A DNA stretch of 64,000 bases from Sporosarcina sp. P2 (GTDB lineage Bacteria > Bacillota > Bacilli > Bacillales_A > Planococcaceae), in NCBI RefSeq assembly GCF_002743255.1, contig NZ_PDYY01000001.1:310001-374000 (forward strand), written 5' to 3'. The position numbers and the translations under genes were made by a program. The first letter of the stretch is position 1. Each line of letters starts with the position of its first letter. A model generated the notes under the pieces. That model was given only the letters and a program-made list of their open reading frames with translations. It searched no databases and was not told the DNA's origin. Below are positions 59,617 through 64,000 of the stretch, piece by piece.

Positions 59617-60738
59617 TTAAGGGCTTTCAGGTTCAGGACTCTTTTTTAACTTATTCTTTCGAAAGGCATAGACGATAACTAGTAAAAGAGGCAAGAAAAG
59701 TCCAACGAAGAGCGAAAAGTATATTTCAGTCGATTGTTGTATTTCTTTTTGGTAGACGACGTTCGGATAGATCACAAGGGAGACGATTACAGCAATTATT
59801 CCTAACGGCAAGGTTAAGGGGCGATAGTCTTTCAAATGTAAAATTTGCGCGATCCCTAAAACGGTAGCGTAAAAATATAGTACCGTTTTAAAATAAAGGG
59901 CGATAAACCAAAGGAAACCCATTAATCCTTCAATACGCTGTACAAAATCTCCAATATTAATTCGTTTGGCCAATTCATAGCCTGGATAAATCTCTCTCGC
60001 TGTATCCTCAGCCCCTAATATTGACACACTCAAAAATGAAAGGATGATGATCATGATTCCGCCTATTAAGTTTCCAATGAGAAAGGACTTTCTAGCTTGT
60101 TTCATTTTGTTCATAAGGGCGGGGAAGATCATTAATAAAACAATTGCATTGACAGAAGATGAGGTCACAAAATATATACTGGATTGAACGAGCGTTTTTG
60201 TCCCTTCCACAAATACGGGCTGTAAATTTTCCAATTTGATTTGAGGTGAAATACACACCCCTAAAATGAGGAAAAGGACAAAGAAAACGACAATGAAAAT
60301 TTCTGCAGAACGAGCGATCGTTTCCAATCCGAGCCGGACTGCCATCACAACGATTCCCATCATGAGAATATTTAGGGCTACTATGGGTGTAGTGGGCAAC
60401 ATATTGGTTGAGATAAATGTCGCGGAATAATACAAAAGGCTAGACGTGTAAAGTGCTGCCATAGATACAAATAATACGGAAACCGCTTTCCCTATCCATT
60501 TACCAAAAATCTTTTCATTGAGTTGAATATAGGTCAGGTGAGGGAACCACAGGGCTATAGTCGTGAATAGCCATATGATCAATAAGCCGATTCCTGTACC
60601 AATTATTGCGGCAATCCATGCATCGTGCTTCACTTCGGCAGCTAAAACGGATGGGACAATTAAAATGCCTGTACCTATTGTAAAGAAAATAACCAACACT
60701 AGAAATTGGTACGGATTAATTTTAATATTTTCTATCAT
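59617..60738 (-). CDS. gerKB: Spore germination permease-like protein (GerKB type)
   Basis: A 373-residue membrane protein with about ten helices, GerB/GerKB subunit of a germinant receptor and member of the APC-like transporter superfamily: FLVLVIFFTIGTGILIVPSV in the first helix region, then ALWFPHLTYIQLNEKIFGKW. Subunit B carries the germinant-binding pocket in characterised receptors. AAAGGTAGGA six bases before the ATG at 60738 excludes the GTG at 60774. It is the last gene of the operon. Confidence 0.9.
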   Translation of the reverse strand: MIENIKINPYQFLVLVIFFTIGTGILIVPSVLAAEVKHDAWIAAIIGTGIGLLIIWLFTTIALWFPHLTYIQLNEKIFGKWIGKAVSVLFVSMAALYTSSLLYYSATFISTNMLPTTPIVALNILMMGIVVMAVRLGLETIARSAEIFIVVFFVLFLILGVCISPQIKLENLQPVFVEGTKTLVQSSIYFVTSSSVNAIVLLMIFPALMNKMKQARKSFLIGNLIGGIMIIILSFLSVSILGAEDTAREIYPGYELAKRINIGDFVQRIEGLMGFLWFIALYFKTVLYFYATVLGIAQILHLKDYRPLTLPLGIIAVIVSLVIYPNVVYQKEIQQSTEIYFSLFVGLFLPLLLVIVYAFRKNKLKKSPEPESP

Positions 60739-60773
60739 TTCATATCCTACCTTTCTTTCTGCGTGGTTATTCA

Positions 60774-61004
60774 CTATAGTAAAGGAGTCATTCGGTCAGT
60801 AAGCAGTGTAAACAAAAAAGTGAGTAATTCCATTGGGGATGGAAGAGTTTTTCCGAATCCAAGTACCATGCCTAGCGCTACTCCAATCGTAAGAAGAATA
60901 GAAAACACAAGCAATTCTTTTTTGTGTTTTTTATCCAAGAGAGAAGGGACTTCAAACCACGCAATGGCAGCTGCTATCAAAAGTATTCCTATACTTTTTA
61001 TCAT
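60774..61004 (-). CDS. Small two-helix subunit of a germinant receptor (D-type)
   Basis: A 76-residue protein with two or three membrane helices (about 3-17, 32-48 and 57-70). Small two-helix D proteins encoded inside ger operons are known in Bacillus and modulate germination; this fits in size and place, between the C and B genes. The stop is next to the start region of gerKB, and seven bases separate it from gerKC. Confidence 0.75.
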   Translation of the reverse strand: MIKSIGILLIAAAIAWFEVPSLLDKKHKKELLVFSILLTIGVALGMVLGFGKTLPSPMELLTFLFTLLTDRMTPLL

Positions 61005-61010
61005 GATGAG

Positions 61011-62201
61011 TTAGTCCTTTATCTTTTCTAAGAAAGAATTATTTACTGTACCGATCCGACGAATTTTCATGTCAATCTGCGTATTGACGGTTACTTCGGG
61101 AAATTCTTCATCCCAATGTTCTTTCATCTTATCCCATTCTTTCGGATTGGATCGAGAGATGGCTTCACCAAACCCGAAAATATCGGATGCATATTGACTG
61201 CGTACTGTATCGATTGTTCGATGAATAACTTCTTCCACTTCTTTTTCATAAATTTTCTCTAACTCGTCAATGGTCTTAGGTTTCGTTAGGTCAATCGGAC
61301 ATTGTACTTCTCCTAAATCGCCTTCTGCTTGAATTTTGATATTCACCTCGGGTGTACCTTTGTTGATAGCGCCTGTAACTTTGGCATTGTAGTGAAGAAT
61401 ATTTACAGAGATTTTCCCCTTTTTAGGACAAGGAATAGCTGTTACGGTTGATTTTACGGAGTTGGTGATTTCCGCGTATCCTCTGCTTTCCTCTTCATTT
61501 AACCAGCCGACAAGCCGATCTCCTTTAAAGACAGCTAAATGATCATATTTTATTTCGGTGGACGAAGTGATCGTTTCCACATTCTGTTTGCTTGAACCTA
61601 TTTCTTTGTCTCCTATTATTTCAATTCCTGTTAATACAGCTTCCTTTCCGTCAGTTAAAAGATCTTTTATTAGCTCATCTAATATAATGCCTTTTGTTCC
61701 AGCCCAGTTTCTTTCTGATACTTTAAGAGACTTATACATTTTAGTGGCGGGAATGCTTTCTATTGGTGTATTCACATTCAATACTTCAGAAGCAGTAGTA
61801 TTCTTCGCAACTACTACATAGAAGTCCGGTCGAAGCTCCCAATCCCTTGAGAGTAAATCTAATGATTCGGCTATTCCTTCTTTCGCTAGATCCTCACTGA
61901 TGACCAATATAAGAAGATGTCCAGGATAAATTTTTCGAGGAGAATTCTTTGTCATTTTTCGAAGAGCTTCATATACCGATTCTCCACTTGCTTGAAAGAG
62001 AGTGACTGCTGAACGCCCCTGGCTATTTGTTTTCATAGATACCTCTGAAGGTACGACCACTTGGGCACTGATTACGTATTGATTTTCTGATTTGTCGATT
62101 CCCATTGCCATTGTGATGCCGAGCTCATTTAACTCCCTCCGATCCCAACAACCCGAGAGAAAGAGGGTGAGAATCAAGAGTACCAATAGACTTTTTTTCA
62201 T
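61011..62201 (-). CDS. gerKC: Germinant receptor lipoprotein (GerKC type)
   Basis: A 396-residue Ger(x)C-family lipoprotein. The signal peptide ends in the lipobox LSGC, followed by WDRRELNELGITMAMGIDKS, a strongly conserved start in this family. Later segments include IYPGHLLILVISEDLAKEGI and LDLLSRDWELRPDFYVVVAK. It is lipid-anchored on the outer face of the inner spore membrane. GGGGGAG is six bases before the ATG at 62201; a GTG directly before it is less well placed. Confidence 0.92.
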   Translation of the reverse strand: MKKSLLVLLILTLFLSGCWDRRELNELGITMAMGIDKSENQYVISAQVVVPSEVSMKTNSQGRSAVTLFQASGESVYEALRKMTKNSPRKIYPGHLLILVISEDLAKEGIAESLDLLSRDWELRPDFYVVVAKNTTASEVLNVNTPIESIPATKMYKSLKVSERNWAGTKGIILDELIKDLLTDGKEAVLTGIEIIGDKEIGSSKQNVETITSSTEIKYDHLAVFKGDRLVGWLNEEESRGYAEITNSVKSTVTAIPCPKKGKISVNILHYNAKVTGAINKGTPEVNIKIQAEGDLGEVQCPIDLTKPKTIDELEKIYEKEVEEVIHRTIDTVRSQYASDIFGFGEAISRSNPKEWDKMKEHWDEEFPEVTVNTQIDMKIRRIGTVNNSFLEKIKD

Positions 62202-62204
62202 CAC

Positions 62205-63815
62205 TTACTCCCCCGATTCCTCATTTTTTGGTGGTTGCGGTTTTGCAGAAGCTGGATCTTGTTGCCTCACCACATTGGTTTGATTGATTAGGCGAGGCCT
62301 AGTAAACATTTTCCATATAGGGACAACAATTAACGTATCTTTTTGATCGGAAACATTAAATGGAGCGAATGGTGCCATATAGGGTACACCAAAAGAACGT
62401 AAACTGCATAAATGGAGAATAAGAGCGACCAATCCTATGGCTAGGCCGTATAAACCAAACGATGCGGCCAAACCCATAAATCCAAAACGCAGTATTCTTA
62501 CCGAAATCGCCATGTTGTAAGTAGGCGAAACGAAACTAGATATGGCGGTTATGGAAACGACGATTACCATAGCGGCAGATATAATGCCGGCTTCAACCGC
62601 TGCGGTCCCAATTACAAAGGCACCTACAATCGACATGGCTGAACCGATCGAGCGGGGCATTCGTATGCCTGCTTCCCTCAATATTTCAAAAGTGACTTCC
62701 ATAATGATGGCTTCAACAAATGCCGGAAATGGAACACCTTCTCGTTGGGCTGTCAGGCTAATGAGCAATGCAGGTGGTAACATGACTTGATGAAAAGTTG
62801 TGATGGCAACAAATAATGCGGGTGCAAGCAACGCAATCATAAATGCAAAAAAGCGAAGGAGTCGAATCAGACTCCCAATACCCGTATGCACATAGTAATC
62901 TTCAGGAGACTGAAAAAATTGGACGAACAGTGCCGGCACGATCAGCACAAATGGGGTTCCATCTACTAAAATGGCTATGCGACCTTCGAGAAGTGCCGCA
63001 GCTACAATATCCGGACGTTCCGTATTGAAAACAGTGGGAAAAGGAGAATACGTTGAATCTTCAATGAATCCCTCGATATTCCCACTTTCAAGAATCCCAT
63101 CAATATCTATGCGATCCAAACGTAAACGGACTTCATTCACAATTTTGTCATTTGCAACACCATGAATATACATGAGGGAAACATTCGTTTTCGTGCGTGT
63201 TCCAATAACCTTTGACTCCATCCAAAGGTTCGGGTCTTTAATTTTCCGACGAATTAATGCCGTATTCACACGCAGATTTTCGGAAAACCCTTCGCGTGGT
63301 CCTCTGACTACTGTCTGAGACGCAGGCTCTGTTATCCCGCGCTCAACCCAGTGCTTATTACCCATCACCAGACCTTCAGAATATCCATCGATCAACAGAA
63401 TAGTATCTCCTGATAAAAGAGAAGTGAAAAGATCATCAAAATTGGTTAGATCTTTAATCTCCCCTACCGTCATAGCAAAATCTTTTAAGGCGGTTAAAAG
63501 ATTATGTCCTGGCGTCAACTTCTTTTCTAATCCGGTACCTTTTATATCCAACATCAAAGATTCCATTATGAAATTTTGCAATGAAGGTGTATCGGTCAAT
63601 CCATCGGTATAGAAAATACCTGCTTTCACCGATCCGTCTTGACCAATTCGGATTTCTCGAATTACAATATCCGAGCTTTCGCCCAAGCTATTTTTTACGA
63701 ATTGTATATTGTCTTGAAGACTTGTCTTTAAATCGTTTGGTGAACTGTTTTCGTTCGTTTGGCTAGGGGGAGTGGATTGTTCTTTCGTATTAGTTTTCTT
63801 TTTAAAAAAGCCCAT
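62205..63815 (-). CDS. gerKA: Germinant receptor subunit A (GerKA type)
   Basis: A 536-residue GerA-family membrane protein. A hydrophilic, Ser/Asn-rich N-terminal extension (residues 1-30) precedes the large soluble domain (about 35-270, with DTILLIDGYSEGLVMGNKHW and KVIGTRTKTNVSLMYIHGVA). Then come four or five membrane helices with PALFVQFFQSPEDYY, GVPFPAFVEAIIMEVTFEIL and GIRMPRSIGSAMSIVGAFVI, all typical. A hydrophilic C-terminus follows. The operon order A-C-D-B matches gerK-type operons. Expected control is by sigma-G; I did not identify a convincing promoter in the remaining bases to 64000. Confidence 0.93.
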   Translation of the reverse strand: MGFFKKKTNTKEQSTPPSQTNENSSPNDLKTSLQDNIQFVKNSLGESSDIVIREIRIGQDGSVKAGIFYTDGLTDTPSLQNFIMESLMLDIKGTGLEKKLTPGHNLLTALKDFAMTVGEIKDLTNFDDLFTSLLSGDTILLIDGYSEGLVMGNKHWVERGITEPASQTVVRGPREGFSENLRVNTALIRRKIKDPNLWMESKVIGTRTKTNVSLMYIHGVANDKIVNEVRLRLDRIDIDGILESGNIEGFIEDSTYSPFPTVFNTERPDIVAAALLEGRIAILVDGTPFVLIVPALFVQFFQSPEDYYVHTGIGSLIRLLRFFAFMIALLAPALFVAITTFHQVMLPPALLISLTAQREGVPFPAFVEAIIMEVTFEILREAGIRMPRSIGSAMSIVGAFVIGTAAVEAGIISAAMVIVVSITAISSFVSPTYNMAISVRILRFGFMGLAASFGLYGLAIGLVALILHLCSLRSFGVPYMAPFAPFNVSDQKDTLIVVPIWKMFTRPRLINQTNVVRQQDPASAKPQPPKNEESGE

Positions 63816-64000
63816 ACACTACCTCTTTTACTGTTTGGTATTTTGAAAAGTTATGCATGATTTGTGCTATTTCTTTGCTGTTTTATTCATCTTGTCCTTA
63901 TTTTTCTTCTTTTATGCGGGTTGATTGGTGTTTTTGGATGGGAGTGGTGAAATGAAAGGGCTTTTTGTTGGTAGCGGGTGTTTGATGGGTGATACTTTCA

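Overview
The window comes from a low-GC, endospore-forming member of the Bacillales, most like Planococcaceae/Sporosarcina (inference). The signs are a GerA-type spore germination operon (59.6-63.8 kb), YtxG-like DUF948 proteins, strong purine-rich ribosome binding sites, a perfect CcpA cre site, B. subtilis-style LexA boxes and many short stem-plus-T-run terminators. No rRNA or complete tRNA gene was seen.

Left third (0-23 kb), mostly chromosomal housekeeping genes. Two pairs of DUF948 membrane proteins face each other (0.4-2.6 kb). They are followed by an EAL phosphodiesterase, a short-chain dehydrogenase, a MarR regulator, a chemoreceptor, a YolD-like protein under LexA-type control, a GIY-YIG protein, proline dehydrogenase, a GNAT acetyltransferase, small membrane proteins, a lipoprotein and a DUF1646 transporter. 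Two intergenic arrays of a degenerate 21-bp repeat sit at 4.7-5.07 kb and 10.24-10.38 kb. A cobalamin riboswitch (14.0-14.2 kb) precedes a damaged DUF4430-like gene, EcfT and a fused EcfA1-EcfA2 ATPase. These run into a MoxR-DUF58-transglutaminase operon whose protease-like domain has Ser at the usual Cys position. An endonuclease V with a catalytic Asp-to-Asn change follows.

Island (about 23.03-32.66 kb). Two short sequences resembling the 3' end of ssrA/tRNA flank a block that holds an unknown membrane-protein pair, a decayed tyrosine integrase, a three-gene TerB/ATPase/helicase set matching the Shango anti-phage system, and a decayed ATPase fragment. The TerB protein carries an N-terminal TM2 membrane domain. 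The intergenic stretch between its first two genes looks like a 307-bp insertion between direct repeats.

Middle (32.9-38 kb): a LysE-type exporter, a methyltransferase, an Asp-box membrane protein, a DUF4181 copy with a non-homologous N-terminus, and a tautomerase.

Catabolic locus (38.1-55.5 kb). A divergent locus carries an AbgA-like M20 hydrolase and its regulator on one side. On the other side lie a flavin reductase-FCD regulator fusion, an HpaB-family oxygenase, a stand-alone FAD synthetase-like protein, a RidA homologue, a DUF1028 protein, a DUF3311/SSS transporter pair, an N-carbamoyl/allantoate-type amidohydrolase, aspartase and a complete Liv-type ABC importer. The logic resembles the Rut pyrimidine pathway built from different parts: uptake, flavin-dependent ring oxygenation, hydrolysis, then ammonia release to fumarate. 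Two promoters, a cre site and three copies of a 10-bp motif mark its control.

Right end (55.8-64 kb): a second DUF4181 gene, an orphan phage replication module (initiator, DnaB-like helicase, unknown protein) and a gerK-like operon with a small fourth subunit.
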